This document shows positions 54,509-64,000 of a stretch of 64,000 bases of DNA, one piece after another. Numbering within the stretch: position 1 is the first letter of the stretch; every line of letters starts with the position of its first letter. Both the position numbers and the translations under genes were made by a program. The notes under the pieces are model-generated. The model searched no databases and was not told the DNA's origin. It saw only the letters and a program-made list of their open reading frames with translations. This DNA comes from Sphingomonas aquatilis. Lineage in GTDB: Bacteria; Pseudomonadota; Alphaproteobacteria; Sphingomonadales; Sphingomonadaceae. The DNA is taken from the NCBI RefSeq assembly GCF_014196115.1, contig NZ_JACIDB010000001.1, positions 186,001 through 250,000 on the forward strand. The letters are read 5' to 3'.

Positions 54509-56161
54509 TCATCCCCGCCGCGCCACCGCGCTCAGCGTGGTGCCGGCGGTGATGACCTCGATATCGGTGCGGATATGCAACAGGCGCACCCCGCGTTGCG
54601 CCTGCGCGCGCGAGAGCGCCGGCGCGAAATCCTCGGTCCGCGTCACCGTCTCCGCCCAGCAGCCATAGGCCCGGCCGAGCGCCGCGAAATCGGGATTGGC
54701 CAGCGCCGTGCCCGACACGCGGCCCGGAAACTCGCGCTCCTGGTGCATGCGGATCGTGCCGTATCCGCCATTGTCGATCACCAGTACCAGCAGCTGCGCG
54801 TCATATTGCACCGCGGTCGCCAGTTCCTGCCCGTTCATCAGGAAACAGCCGTCGCCGGCGAGCGCCACCACCTGCCGCCCCGGATGGCGCAGCGCCGCGG
54901 CAACGGCGGCGGGCAGGCCATAGCCCATCGCCCCCGCCGTTGGCGCCAGTTGCGTGCCCGGCGCGGCATAGGGCCAATAGCGGTGCCACCAGCCGCTGTA
55001 ATTGCCCGCGCCGTTGCAGATGATCGTATCCGCGGGCAGCGCCTCACGCATCGCCGCGACGCAGGGCCCCAGGTCCATCGCCACGCCGTCGCGCGCCGCG
55101 GGCGTCGACCACGCCTGCCAATCGGCATGCGCGGCGGCGCCACCGGCGTTCGGCGGTCCGTCGATCGCGTTCAAGCCTTCCGCAAATTCCGCCATGCCGG
55201 CGCAGATCGCCAGGTCGGTGCGGTACGTCATGCCCAGCTCGTCGGCGTCCGGGTGGACGTGGATCAGCCGCTGGCCCGGATGCTCCGGGGTGATCAGCGC
55301 ATAGCCATCGGTCGTCGCCTCACCCAGTCGCGGGCCCACGACCAGCAACATGTCGGCGGCCTTGATCCGCGCGACGAGCTTCGGGTTCGGGCCATAGCCC
55401 AGATTCCCGGCATAGGCGGGGCAGGCGTTGGGGATGGCATCCTGCCGGCGAAAGGCGGCGGCGACGGGTACACCGGTGCGATCCGCCCAGGCGGCGAAAT
55501 CCTGCGCCGCGATCCCATCCCATCCCGCACCGCCGACGATCGCGACGGGGCGTTCGGCGGTGGCGAGCAGATCCGCAAGCTGCGCCATCGCGCCCTCGTC
55601 GCACCCCTGCGCCGCGCGCTCAACACGCGGCCGGTCGGTGGCCTCGACCGCATCGAGCAGCATGTCCTCGGGCAGCGCCAGCACCACCGGCCCCGGCCGC
55701 CCGTTCATCGCCACCGCATAGGCGCGGGCGACATATTCCGGGATGCGGGCCGCATCGTCGATGCGCGCCGCCCATTTGGCGAGCGGCCCGAACATCGCAG
55801 CGAAATCGACCTCCTGAAACGCCTCGCGATCGCGGGTGCCGCGGTCGACGTCGCCGATGAACAGGATCATCGGCTGCGAATCCTGCCGCGCGACATGCAC
55901 GCCGATCGAGGCGTTGGTCGCGCCCGGCCCGCGCGTCACGAAGGCGATGCCCGGCCGGTGCGTCAGCGTACCGTCGGCGCACGCCATGAAGGCCGCGCCG
56001 CCTTCCTGCCGGCACACCACGGTTTCGATCTGCGGCGTATCGTGTAGCGCATCGAGCACCGCGAGGAAGCTTTCGCCCGGCACGGTGAAGATGCGTTCGC
56101 ACCCTTGCGCGAGCAATTGGTCGACGAGGATGCGGCCGCCGGTCCGGGTCTGTCTCTCCAT
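54509..56161 (-). CDS. Thiamine diphosphate enzyme (acetolactate synthase-like)
   Basis: This 550-residue enzyme has the three-domain ThDP fold. The N-terminal Glu is in [15 protein letters not shown], the central FAD/nucleotide-like domain has [15 protein letters not shown], and the ThDP motif is [20 protein letters not shown] with IDNGGYG. Its length and motifs fit acetolactate synthase large subunits or related decarboxylases, but no regulatory small subunit gene is nearby, so catabolic or other ThDP lyase roles are possible. Start ATG 56161 (MERQTRTGG) chosen; the frame runs far upstream in opposite-strand DNA. Confidence 0.83.
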   Translation of the reverse strand: MERQTRTGGRILVDQLLAQGCERIFTVPGESFLAVLDALHDTPQIETVVCRQEGGAAFMACADGTLTHRPGIAFVTRGPGATNASIGVHVARQDSQPMILFIGDVDRGTRDREAFQEVDFAAMFGPLAKWAARIDDAARIPEYVARAYAVAMNGRPGPVVLALPEDMLLDAVEATDRPRVERAAQGCDEGAMAQLADLLATAERPVAIVGGAGWDGIAAQDFAAWADRTGVPVAAAFRRQDAIPNACPAYAGNLGYGPNPKLVARIKAADMLLVVGPRLGEATTDGYALITPEHPGQRLIHVHPDADELGMTYRTDLAICAGMAEFAEGLNAIDGPPNAGGAAAHADWQAWSTPAARDGVAMDLGPCVAAMREALPADTIICNGAGNYSGWWHRYWPYAAPGTQLAPTAGAMGYGLPAAVAAALRHPGRQVVALAGDGCFLMNGQELATAVQYDAQLLVLVIDNGGYGTIRMHQEREFPGRVSGTALANPDFAALGRAYGCWAETVTRTEDFAPALSRAQAQRGVRLLHIRTDIEVITAGTTLSAVARRG

Positions 56162-56269
56162 GCGCGCGACTGTGCCCCGCGGCGGCGACGATGTCGAGGA
56201 AGGGACTTGCCAGCGCCACCGCCGCTGGCGATGCTGCGTCAGCATCGACGACGTGGGAGAGGCGCGCGG

Positions 56270-57181
56270 ATGACGTGGCGGACGGTGGCGCAGGGCCTGC
56301 GCTTTCCCGAAGGACCGGTGGCGATGCCCGACGGCAGCGTCATCCTGGTCGAGATCGCGGCCGGGCGCATCACCCGCATCGATGCGGAGGGCCGGATCGA
56401 CGTGGTCGCAGAGCCGGGCGGCGGACCGAATGGCCTGGCGATGGGGCCCGACGGCAAGCTCTATTGCTGCAACAACGGCGGGTTCAACTGGCATGAGGCG
56501 GGCGGTTTTCTGGCGCCGCACGGACAGGCCGACGAGTATAGCGGCGGGCGCATCGAACGGATCGACCCGCTGCGCGGCACGGTCGACGTGCTGTACGCCG
56601 ACGGCGATTTCGGCTGTTCGCTGCGTGGCCCCAACGACATCGTGTTCGATGCGCATGGCGGCTTCTGGTTCACCGACCACGGCAAGACGCGCCCCCGGGA
56701 GCGCGACGTCACCGGCATCTTCTACGCCAAGGCGGACGGCAGCTTCCTGGAAGAGGTGGTGTTCCCGTCGGAAAACCCGAACGGCATCGGCCTGTCACCC
56801 GACGGCAGCCGCCTTTACGCGGCAGAGACCTACACATGCCGGCTGATGGCGTTCGACGTGACCGCCCCCGGCAAGGTCGCGCCCGGCGGCGGGCCGGGCG
56901 GGCCCGGCATCCCGGTCTATCGACCGGCGGGGTATAAGTTCTTCGATTCGCTGGGTGTCGAGGCCAGCGGGAACATCTGCGTCGCGACGATCGGAGAAAG
57001 CGGGATCAGCGTCGTGTCCCCGGCGGGCGATCTTGTTGAATTCGTCGCGACCGACGACGTGTTCACGACCAACATCTGCTGGGGCGGGGACGATCTGCAC
57101 GATGCGTATGTCACGCTGTCGGGCAGCGGCCAGCTGGTGACGATGCGTTGGCCGCGAGCCGGCTTGCGCCTGGCTTATTGA
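56270..57181 (+). CDS. SMP-30/gluconolactonase family protein
   Basis: This 303-residue beta-propeller has LRFPEGPVAMPDGSVILVEI with the metal-ligand Glu, GGPNGLAMGPDG, LRGPNDIVFDAHGGFWFTDHG and NPNGIGLSPDGSRLYAAETY. These four features match lactonase metal and substrate sites. It starts at ATG 56270 with GGGAGAGG upstream. It is divergent from the ThDP enzyme by ~110 bp, so the two may be coregulated. The lactone substrate is unknown. A shorter family member lies at 1563. Confidence 0.86.
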   Translation: MTWRTVAQGLRFPEGPVAMPDGSVILVEIAAGRITRIDAEGRIDVVAEPGGGPNGLAMGPDGKLYCCNNGGFNWHEAGGFLAPHGQADEYSGGRIERIDPLRGTVDVLYADGDFGCSLRGPNDIVFDAHGGFWFTDHGKTRPRERDVTGIFYAKADGSFLEEVVFPSENPNGIGLSPDGSRLYAAETYTCRLMAFDVTAPGKVAPGGGPGGPGIPVYRPAGYKFFDSLGVEASGNICVATIGESGISVVSPAGDLVEFVATDDVFTTNICWGGDDLHDAYVTLSGSGQLVTMRWPRAGLRLAY

Positions 57182-57234
57182 CGGAAAGGCGTGCGCGGCG
57201 ATCGGTCCGCTAACACGCGCGCCTTATCGTCCGC

Positions 57235-57615
57235 TTACACCCGCGACCGCGGACCGAAGTCGAACCAGCCCGGACGCTGGCCTGCCGGATAGGCCGGGCG
57301 GGCGGCGGTCTGACGCCGGCCGGTCAGGCGCTCGCCGATCGTCGGCGCCGTCGTGGTGGCGACCTGCGCCGCGACGGGCCGGGCCTGCGCCGCTTCGGTC
57401 AGCCGCGCATTCTCGCGCTCCAGTTCGGCGACGCGGGCATTCGCGGCAGCCAGGCTCGTATCGCCCTGCTTGCGATAGGTGCCGTGCGCCTCGCGCTCCG
57501 CGGCATAGCGCGCCTTCCACTTCTTGCCGCCGCTGCTGCTCGCCAATCCGAAGAACCAGCCTGCGATGAGGCACAGCGCCAGCGCGGCGAATTGCGTGGT
57601 GGTGGTGAACAGCAT
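57235..57615 (-). CDS. Membrane-anchored coiled-coil protein, hypothetical
   Basis: This 126-residue protein has one N-terminal membrane segment (FAALALCLIAGWFFGLASS), a charged coiled-coil with ARVAELERENARLTEAAQ, and an extended Ala/Pro tail ending PGWFDFGPRSRV. Not recognised. It faces the SMP-30 gene tail to tail, 53 bp apart. Confidence 0.6.
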   Translation of the reverse strand: MLFTTTTQFAALALCLIAGWFFGLASSSGGKKWKARYAAEREAHGTYRKQGDTSLAAANARVAELERENARLTEAAQARPVAAQVATTTAPTIGERLTGRRQTAARPAYPAGQRPGWFDFGPRSRV

Positions 57616-57694
57616 CCGTCGAGCCTCCTGTTACGGCAGCATAACGACGATGCCGGGGGTTGGTTCATCCGACAGGCGACCGTCCCGCACGCTT

Positions 57695-57780
57695 CCTCAC
57701 CCTATCGACGGCTTCGCCGTCTCTTCCCTCTGCCATCGGGAGAGGGAGGGAGGCGCGCCAGCGCCGGAAGGGTGAGGGCG
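57695..57780. repeat. Family E palindrome
   Basis: CCTCACCCTATCGACGGCTTC and GCGCCGGAAGGGTGAGGGCG with inner CTCTTCCCTCTGCC and GGGAGAGGGA, the same architecture as 12422. Confidence 0.75.
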
Positions 57781-57794
57781 GGTGCGCGACGCGC

Positions 57795-58715
57795 TCAATC
57801 CCCAAACCGTCGCCCGACATGCGCCTCGCCGCGCGCCTCCGCCAGCTGCGCCTGCCGGTGCCGCTCCGCATAGCGCGCCCGATCCGCCGCATCGCGAGTG
57901 TCGTGGCAGCGCGGGCAACTCACCCCCTCCTCGTACAAGGGCGACGCGCGATCCGCCTCCGACACCGGCATCCGGCACGCGCGGCACAGGCCATGGCTAC
58001 CCGGCGCCAGGCCGTGCCCCACCGCCACCCGTTCGTCGAACACGAAACATTCGCCTCGCCATGCGCTCTGCTCGGCGGGCACCTCTTCCAGATATTTCAG
58101 GATGCCGCCCTTCAGGTGGAACACGTCGGGCACGCCCTCCGCCTTCAGGAACGCCGTCGCCTTTTCGCAGCGGATGCCGCCGGTGCAGAACATCGCGACG
58201 CGCTTGGTGCCGGCGAGCAATTCATCGCGATGCGCCCGAAACCAGCCCGGAAATTCGCGAAAAGACCGCGTCTCGGGATCGACCGCGCCATCGAACGTGC
58301 CGACCGCCACCTCGTAATCGTTGCGCGTGTCGATCAGCACCGTGCCCGGATCGGCGATCAGCGCATTCCAGTCGGCGGGATCGACATAGGTGCCGGGATC
58401 GGTCGGGTCGACCAGCGGCTCGCCCATCGTCACGATCTCGCGCTTCAGCCGCACCTTGGTACGGTGGAAGGGCATCGTGTCCGCCGCGGAGAACTTCACC
58501 TCCAGCGCCGCACAGCCGGGCAGGGCGCGGATATGCGCGAGCACCGCGTCGACGCCCTCGGCCGGTCCGGCGATCGTCCCGTTGATCCCTTCCTCCGCCA
58601 GCAACAGCGTGCCGCGCACGCCCTGCGCCTCGCAAAAGGCCAGCAGCGGGCCCTGTAGCGCGGCGGGATCGGCGAAACGGGTGAAGTGGTACAGCGCGGC
58701 AACGGTGACGGACAT
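57795..58715 (-). CDS. trhO: tRNA uridine(34) hydroxylase TrhO (rhodanese-like)
   Basis: This 306-residue protein has the UPF0176/YceA architecture: an N-terminal domain ([15 protein letters not shown]) and a rhodanese domain with [16 protein letters not shown] and catalytic Cys in [19 protein letters not shown]-terminal Cys-rich zinc-like end has [11 protein letters not shown] and VSCPRCHD. TrhO hydroxylates wobble uridine for later 5-methoxy- or carboxymethoxy-uridine. Start ATG 58715 (MSVTVAAL) is uncertain because no clear ribosome site is visible; ATG 58727 is an alternative. The frame open far upstream in the RNase R region is not part of this gene. Confidence 0.92.
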   Translation of the reverse strand: MSVTVAALYHFTRFADPAALQGPLLAFCEAQGVRGTLLLAEEGINGTIAGPAEGVDAVLAHIRALPGCAALEVKFSAADTMPFHRTKVRLKREIVTMGEPLVDPTDPGTYVDPADWNALIADPGTVLIDTRNDYEVAVGTFDGAVDPETRSFREFPGWFRAHRDELLAGTKRVAMFCTGGIRCEKATAFLKAEGVPDVFHLKGGILKYLEEVPAEQSAWRGECFVFDERVAVGHGLAPGSHGLCRACRMPVSEADRASPLYEEGVSCPRCHDTRDAADRARYAERHRQAQLAEARGEAHVGRRFGD

Positions 58716-58732
58716 GGGTAGGCCCATAGTCG

Positions 58733-58818
58733 GTTCACGCGACAACGCGAAGCCGCGAAGAAGCAGGATGGCCTCGCTCATTCGCAACCTCGTCGCGTCT
58801 TCGCGCCTTGGCGTGAAC
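58733..58818. repeat. Family F inverted pair
   Basis: GTTCACGCGACAACGCGAAG and CTTCGCGCCTTGGCGTGAAC are inverted mates in the divergent gap between trhO and rnr. Confidence 0.7.
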
Positions 58819-58862
58819 AAACATGCGGTGACGAACCCGCCCGCGCGCCCTATCTCCACTAA

Positions 58863-61085
58863 GTGGCAAAGAAACCCAGACCCGGCCTGCCGACGCAGGC
58901 GCAGATCCTCGACTTCATCACGCAATCGGAGGTTCCCGCCGGCAAGCGCGAGATCGCCAAGGCCTTCGGCCTGACCGCGCAGGAAAAGATCGCGCTGAAG
59001 GCGATGCTGAAGGACATGGCCGACGAAGGCCTGATCGACAGCGCCCCCGGCCGCGCCTTTCACAAGATGGGCGGCCTGCCCAAGGTGACCGTGCTGCGCA
59101 TCGCCGACGTGGACGATGGCGGCAACGTCTGGGCGGTGCCCGATCGCTGGGAGGCGGACGGCCCCGTACCGCGGCTGCGCGTCCGCGAACGCAAGCGTGG
59201 CGCGCTCGGCATCGGCGAACGCATCCTCGCCCGCACCGAAGAGGCGGGCAAGGGCTGGATCGCGCATCCGATGAAGGTGCTCGCCAAGGCTTCGGAGCAA
59301 ATTCTCGGCGTGCTGCGGCAAGAGGGCGAGCGGTTCTGGCTGACCGGCGTCGAGAAGAAGGAGCGACGCGAATTTCCCGTCTCCGACACCGGCGGCGCGG
59401 CGGCGGGCGACCTCGTCATGGCGGAAATGGGCGGGCGACCGCCGCGCATCACCGTCCGCGTCGTCCAGCGCTTGGGCGATCCGTTCGCACCGCGCAGCTT
59501 CTCGCTGATCGCGATCCACAAGCTCGGCATCCCGGACGTCTTCTCGGGCGATACGCTCGACGAGGCAAAGCGCGTGTCGGAACTGCCGCTGGGCGAAGAC
59601 CGCGAAGACCTCACGCACCTGCCGATCGTCGCGATCGACCCGGTCGATGCGCGCGATCATGACGATGCCGTCTGGGCCGCGCCACATGAGGACGGCGGCT
59701 GGCAGGCGGTCGTCGCGATCGCCGACGTCAGCTTTTACGTCCGCCCCGGCTCGGAGCTCGACCGCGAGGCGCGGCGGCGCGGCAATTCGGTTTATTTCCC
59801 CGATCGCGTCGTGCCGATGCTGCCCGAAATCCTGTCGGCGGAAGTGTGCTCGCTGAAGGAAGGCGAGGATCGCGCGGCGCTCGTCTGCCACCTTCACATC
59901 TCCAAATCGGGCAAGCTGGCAAGCTGGCGCTTCGCCCGCGCCCGCGTGCGGATCGCCGCCAACCTTGCCTATGAAGAGGCGCAGGCGACGATCGACGCCG
60001 ATGCCGGCGCGATGATCGACGTGCTGCGCCCGCTCTGGGCCTGCTGGCGCGCGCTGGCGAAGGCGCGCGATGCGCGCGAACCGCTCGACCTCGACCTGCC
60101 CGAACGCCGCGTCGTGCTCGACGAGCAGGGCCGGATCATGTCGGTCGCGCCGCGCGAACGGCTCGATGCGCACCGGCTGATCGAGGATTATATGATCGCC
60201 GCCAACGTCGCCGCCGCCAAGGCGCTGGAGGCGAAGAAGGCGCCGGTGATGTACCGCGTCCACGAACCGCCCAGCCGTGAAAAGCTCGTCGCGCTGAAGG
60301 ACTATCTCGAGACGTTCGACGTGCCCTTCGCGCTCGGCCAGCTCATTCGCCCGGCGACGTTCAACCACATCCTCGACCGGATCGGCCCAGAAGCCGACTT
60401 CCGCCCGCAGGTGATGGAGCAGGTGCTGCGTACGCAGACTCAGGCCTATTACGCGCCCGCCAACCAGGGGCATTTCGGCCTGTCGCTGGGTAGCTACGCG
60501 CACTTCACCTCGCCGATCCGCCGCTATGCCGACCTCGTCGTCCACCGTGCGCTCGTCGCGGCCTATGGCCTGGGCGAGGGCGGGCTCACCAAGGCGGATG
60601 CCGAGGCGATGGAGCAGATCGGCACGACGATCAGCGCGCTCGAACGCCGCGCGATGGAGGCGGAGCGCGACACGATCGACCGCTATGTCGCCGCCTTCCT
60701 CGCCGAACGCGTCGGCGAGACGGTGTCGGCGCGGATCACCGGCGTGCAGAATTACGGCTTCTTCGCCACCGTCGAGGGGATCGGCGGCGACGGCCTGATG
60801 TCGGTCCGCGACCTGGGCGGCGAATATTTCCGCTTCGACGAGGCGGCCCGCACGCTGACCGGCGAGGACAGCGGCGAGGCATATGCGCTGGGGCAACGGC
60901 TGGAACTCCGCCTTGCCGAGGCGAACCCGGTGTCGGGCGCGCTGCGCTTCGAACTGCCCGGCGGCAAGGGCGCCGCGCCCGGGCCGCGGCATCTCGGCAA
61001 GGGCATCAAGGGTGGCCGCAAGGATCGCGTCGTCACGCGCCGCGGTCGGCCCGGCAACATCCGCCACAACGGCAAGCGGCGGTGA
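58863..61085 (+). CDS. rnr: Ribonuclease R
   Basis: This 740-residue exoribonuclease of the RNB family has an N-terminal HTH-like domain, CSD domains, and an RNB catalytic core whose acidic residues lie in [18 protein letters not shown]. It also has [14 protein letters not shown] and the [18 protein letters not shown] segment, a C-terminal S1 domain ([21 protein letters not shown], read partly), and a basic tail. It degrades structured RNA 3' to 5'. Starts at GTG 58863. Its stop overlaps the next small gene by 4 nt. Confidence 0.93.
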   Translation: MAKKPRPGLPTQAQILDFITQSEVPAGKREIAKAFGLTAQEKIALKAMLKDMADEGLIDSAPGRAFHKMGGLPKVTVLRIADVDDGGNVWAVPDRWEADGPVPRLRVRERKRGALGIGERILARTEEAGKGWIAHPMKVLAKASEQILGVLRQEGERFWLTGVEKKERREFPVSDTGGAAAGDLVMAEMGGRPPRITVRVVQRLGDPFAPRSFSLIAIHKLGIPDVFSGDTLDEAKRVSELPLGEDREDLTHLPIVAIDPVDARDHDDAVWAAPHEDGGWQAVVAIADVSFYVRPGSELDREARRRGNSVYFPDRVVPMLPEILSAEVCSLKEGEDRAALVCHLHISKSGKLASWRFARARVRIAANLAYEEAQATIDADAGAMIDVLRPLWACWRALAKARDAREPLDLDLPERRVVLDEQGRIMSVAPRERLDAHRLIEDYMIAANVAAAKALEAKKAPVMYRVHEPPSREKLVALKDYLETFDVPFALGQLIRPATFNHILDRIGPEADFRPQVMEQVLRTQTQAYYAPANQGHFGLSLGSYAHFTSPIRRYADLVVHRALVAAYGLGEGGLTKADAEAMEQIGTTISALERRAMEAERDTIDRYVAAFLAERVGETVSARITGVQNYGFFATVEGIGGDGLMSVRDLGGEYFRFDEAARTLTGEDSGEAYALGQRLELRLAEANPVSGALRFELPGGKGAAPGPRHLGKGIKGGRKDRVVTRRGRPGNIRHNGKRR

Positions 61086-61420
61086 GCGACCGGCTGACGC
61101 GCGTCGCGACATCCGGCCTGCGCGGCACGGTGCGCGACCGCTATCTGGTCCACGGCACGATCGCCCCGCGCTTCGTCGCGGCGCATGCGGTGATCGCCGA
61201 CGACGCGATGCCCTTCACGCCCGCCGACGCGCGCGAGGCGAAGGCCTTCGCCGCGATGATCGCCGACGGATCGATCCGTGCGGTGGGGCAGGGCCGCTTC
61301 TGGTTCGACATGCAAGCCTACGAAACCGCCGCCGCGGCGCGCCGGGCGAAGCGCGTGCCGGTATTGCTGATGGTTGCGCTGCTGATCGCCGCAGTGGCGG
61401 TGGCTTTCTACCGCATCTAG
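61082..61420 (+). CDS. Small membrane protein downstream of rnr
   Basis: This 112-residue GTG-started ORF overlaps the rnr stop (GTGA). The globular N-terminal ~80 residues ([17 protein letters not shown]) precede one C-terminal membrane segment ([18 protein letters not shown]), so it is tail-anchored. Not recognised beyond that. Coupling suggests expression with RNase R. Confidence 0.7.
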   Translation: MSDRLTRVATSGLRGTVRDRYLVHGTIAPRFVAAHAVIADDAMPFTPADAREAKAFAAMIADGSIRAVGQGRFWFDMQAYETAAAARRAKRVPVLLMVALLIAAVAVAFYRI

Positions 61421-61428
61421 TCCCACTC

Positions 61429-61529
61429 GTCATTCCGGCGAACGCCGGAATCCATGGACACGCGGCGTCCGGGGCGGTCACACCACAAGCGGCACCGCAA
61501 CCATGGATTCGGGCGTCCGCCGGGATGAC
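61429..61529. repeat. Family B paired palindrome
   Basis: GTCATTCCGGCGAACGCCGG and ATTCGGGCGTCCGCCGGGATGAC are inverted mates, with AATCCATGG and CCATGGATT as an additional matching pair at their inner edges. Confidence 0.75.
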
Positions 61530-61606
61530 GAAGCGAGTAATCCCTTAACGCCGCATCAACCCGAACCCCCTACACCTGTCGCCTGGACAAGGAGCGCTCG
61601 CACGCG

Positions 61607-61762
61607 ATGATCGACAATCTGTCGCTGGCGCTGACGCACGGCCTGATGCTGCTCGCCGCCTGGCGCCTGCTGCGCCGCCCCGACCTCGATTCCGAAGCGC
61701 CGCCGCCGCGCCACTGGCGCGCTCGCCGCAGCACGCCGCCGGAGCCGCCCGCCGGTGCGTGA
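61607..61762 (+). CDS. Small ORF, 51 residues, overlapping the O-glycosylation ligase start
   Basis: ATG 61607 is preceded by AAGGAG ~12 nt upstream. It encodes a hydrophobic N-terminus (IDNLSLALTHGLMLLAAWRL) and a basic/proline-rich C-terminus. Its stop lies 8 nt inside the next gene, so the two are coupled. No family recognised. It may be a membrane-associated accessory protein or a leader. Confidence 0.55.
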   Translation: MIDNLSLALTHGLMLLAAWRLLRRPDLDSEAPPPRHWRARRSTPPEPPAGA

Positions 61763-63116
61763 TCTCGTCTTCGTCGCCTTCCTCGCCGCGCTGTTCGGAA
61801 TGGGCCTTCGCCGTCCGTTCCTGCTGGTGTGCGCCTACGTCTATATCGACATCGTCTCGCCGCAGCGGCTGACGTATATCCTGCTCAACGCCGTGCCGAT
61901 TTCGCTGATCGCGGTGGTGCTGGCGGTCGGTGGCTGGCTGCTGATGGACGACAAGAGCGACAGCCGCTTCGCGCCGCGACAGGGCCTCATCATCCTGCTG
62001 CTGCTCTATTGCGGGATCACGACGATGGGCGCGGACTTCCCCGTCGACGCGCGCGACAAATGGGACTGGGTGTGGAAGTGCCTGGCCTTCGCCGCCTTCC
62101 TGCCGCTGACGTTGCGCACGCGCCTGCGCATCGAATCGCTGCTATTGTTCATGATCCTGTCGGCGGCGACGATCATCATCGTCGGCGGCATCAAGACCGC
62201 GGCCGGCGGCGGCGGCTATGGCCAGCTCGACCTGATGGTGACCAACAATTCGGGCCTGTACGAGGGGTCGACCATCTCCACCGTCGCGATCGCGATCGTG
62301 CCGCTGATCGCCTGGTTCATGCGCTGGGGCACGATCTTCCCGCCCGACTGGAAGGTGAAGGGCTTCTGCCTGTGCCTGATCTTCGCCTGCCTGCTGATCC
62401 CGATCGGCACCTCGACGCGCACCGGCACGCTGTGCACCGTGCTGGTCGCGCTGCTCTCGCTGCGCAACACCAAGCGCAAGTTCACCTATCTCGCCATGAT
62501 CGGCGCGGCCGGGCTGCTCGCGGTGCCGTTCCTGCCCGCGAGCTTCACCGAGCGGATGAGCACGATCAAGAGCCATGACGCCGACGAATCCGCCTCCACC
62601 CGCATCGCCGTGTGGCAGTGGACGATCGACTATGCCAAGGCGCACCCCTTCGGCGGCGGGTTCGAGGCGTTCCGCGGGAACCACATCCGCTACGAGATCA
62701 AGAAGACGACCGCGGCGCAGGGCGATGCCGCCGCGACCGTCGCCGATCAGGCGGTGACCGACAAGGCGCGCGGCTATCACAGCGCCTATTTCGAGATGCT
62801 GGGCGAACAGGGTTATCCCGGCCTGGCCTTGTGGCTGGCGATCAGCCTGATCGGCCTCGTTCGCATGGAAGTGCTGCGCCGCCGCTATCGCGATCCCGCC
62901 GGCCCCTTCGGCTGGGCGGGTCCGCTCGCCGCTGCGCTCCAGACCGCGCATCTCGTCTACCTGCTCGGCGCGGCGTTCATCGCCATCGCCTTCCAGCCGT
63001 TCATCTACATGCTGCTCGGCGCGCAGATCGGCCTCGACACCTATCTCGCCCGCCGCCGCAGCGAAGAGGGCCAGGCGCCGCTGCGCAAGCCACGGGGCGA
63101 CGCCATTCCAGCATGA
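61755..63116 (+). CDS. Putative O-glycosylation ligase, exosortase A system-associated (Wzy/WaaL-like)
   Basis: This 453-residue polytopic protein has ~12 hydrophobic segments. N-terminal ~120 residues (DUF5935-like, RPFLLVCAYVYIDIVSPQRL and QGLIILLLLYCGITTMGADF) precede a Wzy_C/O-antigen ligase core with GTSTRTGTLCTVLVALLSL and a periplasmic loop with HPFGGGFEAFRGN and RGYHSAYFEMLGEQGYPGLA. It resembles O-antigen ligases linked to exosortase A systems, transferring glycans to protein or polysaccharide acceptors. Starts at GTG 61755. The next gene, an acyltransferase, overlaps its stop by 4 nt. Confidence 0.85.
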   Translation: MRDLVFVAFLAALFGMGLRRPFLLVCAYVYIDIVSPQRLTYILLNAVPISLIAVVLAVGGWLLMDDKSDSRFAPRQGLIILLLLYCGITTMGADFPVDARDKWDWVWKCLAFAAFLPLTLRTRLRIESLLLFMILSAATIIIVGGIKTAAGGGGYGQLDLMVTNNSGLYEGSTISTVAIAIVPLIAWFMRWGTIFPPDWKVKGFCLCLIFACLLIPIGTSTRTGTLCTVLVALLSLRNTKRKFTYLAMIGAAGLLAVPFLPASFTERMSTIKSHDADESASTRIAVWQWTIDYAKAHPFGGGFEAFRGNHIRYEIKKTTAAQGDAAATVADQAVTDKARGYHSAYFEMLGEQGYPGLALWLAISLIGLVRMEVLRRRYRDPAGPFGWAGPLAAALQTAHLVYLLGAAFIAIAFQPFIYMLLGAQIGLDTYLARRRSEEGQAPLRKPRGDAIPA

Positions 63117-64000
63117 GCGAACTGCGCGCCCTCACCTCCGCGCGCGGCATCGCCGCGTGGCTGGTCGTCCTCTACCACATTCGCGCCAGCATCGCGGGCC
63201 TGCCGCACGGCGTCGAGGCGGTGTTCGCCAAGGGCTATCTCGCCGTCGATTTCTTCTTCCTCTTGTCCGGTTTCGTCATCTGGCTGACCTGGCACGACCG
63301 GCTGCGCGGGCAGGGTGCCGCCGGCATCGCCCGCTTCCTGCAAAAGCGCGTCGCGCGCATCTGGCCGCTGCATGGCGTCATGCTGGCCTTCGGCGTCGCG
63401 CTGGCGCTCGCGCTGTGGGCGACCGGGCGCAGCGACCCCGCCTTTCCCTTCGCCGAACTGCCGCTGCATGGGCTGCTGGTGCAGAATTGGGGCGTCACCG
63501 ATGCGCTGCACTGGAACGATCCGGCCTGGTCGATCAGCTGCGAACTCGCCGCCTATCTGCTGTTCCCGCTGCTGATCCTGACGATCGAATGGCGACGCCT
63601 GCCCGCGCTTGCGCTGGTGGCCATCGCAGCGGCGATCCTCGCTGGCCTGCACATCGCCATGCAGGGTGCGCCGACGCTGGGCTGGGACATTCCGCGCTTC
63701 GGCCTCATCCGCTGTCTCGCCGAATTCGCCACCGGCACGATCCTCGCCGCGCTGTTCCTGGGCCGCCCGTCGCTCGTCTGGTCACTCGGCATCGCCGCGG
63801 TCGGCGCGGCGGCATGGGTGCTGGGTTTGCCCGAAACCCTCGCCGCGCCCGTCACGTTCGCCGCGCTGCTGCTCGCGCTGGCGCTGACCGCCGGCACGCC
63901 GCACCATCCGCTCGAGGGGCGCTGGCTCCACGCGCTCGGCGACATCAGCTACGCAACCTATCTGTCGCATTTCCTGCTGTGGAAGGCATTCAAGCTCGTC
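63113..64000 (+). CDS. Acyltransferase family 3 (OafA/YrhL type), N-terminal part (partial)
   Basis: ATG 63113 overlaps the ligase stop (ATGA). The frame stays open to the edge, giving 296 codons. The N-terminal segment has LRALTSARGIAAWLVVLYHI and GYLAVDFFFLLSGFVIWLTW, with the His in LYHI typical of O-acyltransferases. Many hydrophobic segments follow, and SISCELAAYLLFPLLILT is family-like. It probably acetylates envelope polysaccharide made by the neighbouring ligase system. The C-terminus lies outside the window. Confidence 0.9.
   Translation, partial: MSELRALTSARGIAAWLVVLYHIRASIAGLPHGVEAVFAKGYLAVDFFFLLSGFVIWLTWHDRLRGQGAAGIARFLQKRVARIWPLHGVMLAFGVALALALWATGRSDPAFPFAELPLHGLLVQNWGVTDALHWNDPAWSISCELAAYLLFPLLILTIEWRRLPALALVAIAAAILAGLHIAMQGAPTLGWDIPRFGLIRCLAEFATGTILAALFLGRPSLVWSLGIAAVGAAAWVLGLPETLAAPVTFAALLLALALTAGTPHHPLEGRWLHALGDISYATYLSHFLLWKAFKLV

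Noticed and set aside
58716..61112. Long upstream extension of the trhO frame, antisense to rnr
   Set aside because: No domain similarity, and it lies antisense to a conserved RNase R. The trhO product is complete from 58715.

Overview
The window is high-GC DNA that reads as the chromosome of a sphingomonad (Alphaproteobacteria, Sphingomonas or a close relative). The evidence is a DivK-type regulator beside a DUF3572 gene, a TrcR (DUF1013) gene, an F1 ATP synthase cluster (atpHAGDC) without F0 genes, PhaR, CpaF, large TonB-dependent receptors, and many paired palindromic intergenic repeats. I see no rRNA, tRNA, CRISPR array, integrase, transposase or phage gene. This looks like core and near-core chromosome rather than a genomic island.

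Layout. 1-7.1 kb: the end of a quinone oxidoreductase, TrcR, an SMP-30 lactonase, a two-component pair divergent from a proline-rich OB-fold protein, and a dienelactone hydrolase/GST pair. 7.3-10 kb: an aldehyde dehydrogenase and an SDR. 10.1-16.4 kb: a cobalamin riboswitch, a BtuB-type receptor, a BtuF/BtuC/BtuD-like ABC importer and alanine racemase. 16.4-20.8 kb: a 1092-residue TonB-dependent receptor with a 2OG-Fe(II) oxygenase. 20.9-24.9 kb: thiolase, a PhaC-like hydrolase, divergent phaR, and two small or secreted proteins. 25-33 kb: a two-DTG aspartic protease with a PDZ domain, a GT22-like glycosyltransferase, CpaF, a trypsin-like protease and a HEYAHH/TPR peptidase whose 3' end is tandemly duplicated. 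33.4-35.4 kb: Ada and a secreted protein. 35.5-40.6 kb: the ATP synthase cluster with a small Cys-rich ORF between atpD and atpC. 41-52.5 kb: asparaginase-like Ntn hydrolase, PriA, EamA transporter, ProRS, ATP-dependent DNA ligase, metallophosphoesterase, Dps, a GDT1-like membrane protein, L33, and a glutaredoxin-MauE fusion. 52.5-57.6 kb: a probable small RNA, DivK, DUF3572, a HAD hydrolase, RidA, a ThDP enzyme and a second SMP-30 protein. 57.8-64 kb: TrhO, RNase R, and the start of an envelope polysaccharide cluster (O-glycosylation ligase and acyltransferase) that runs off the window.

The clearest functional modules are B12 uptake under riboswitch control, polyhydroxyalkanoate metabolism (thiolase, PhaC-like protein, PhaR) and the ATP synthase F1 sector. 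The most unusual material lies between and at the ends of genes. At least six families of paired palindromic repeats are present, one inside the atp cluster and one abutting the btuF start. A tandem duplication of a gene 3' end has a repeated coding tail differing only at synonymous sites. Two short intergenic transcription units end in strong hairpins and may be small RNAs or encode small peptides.
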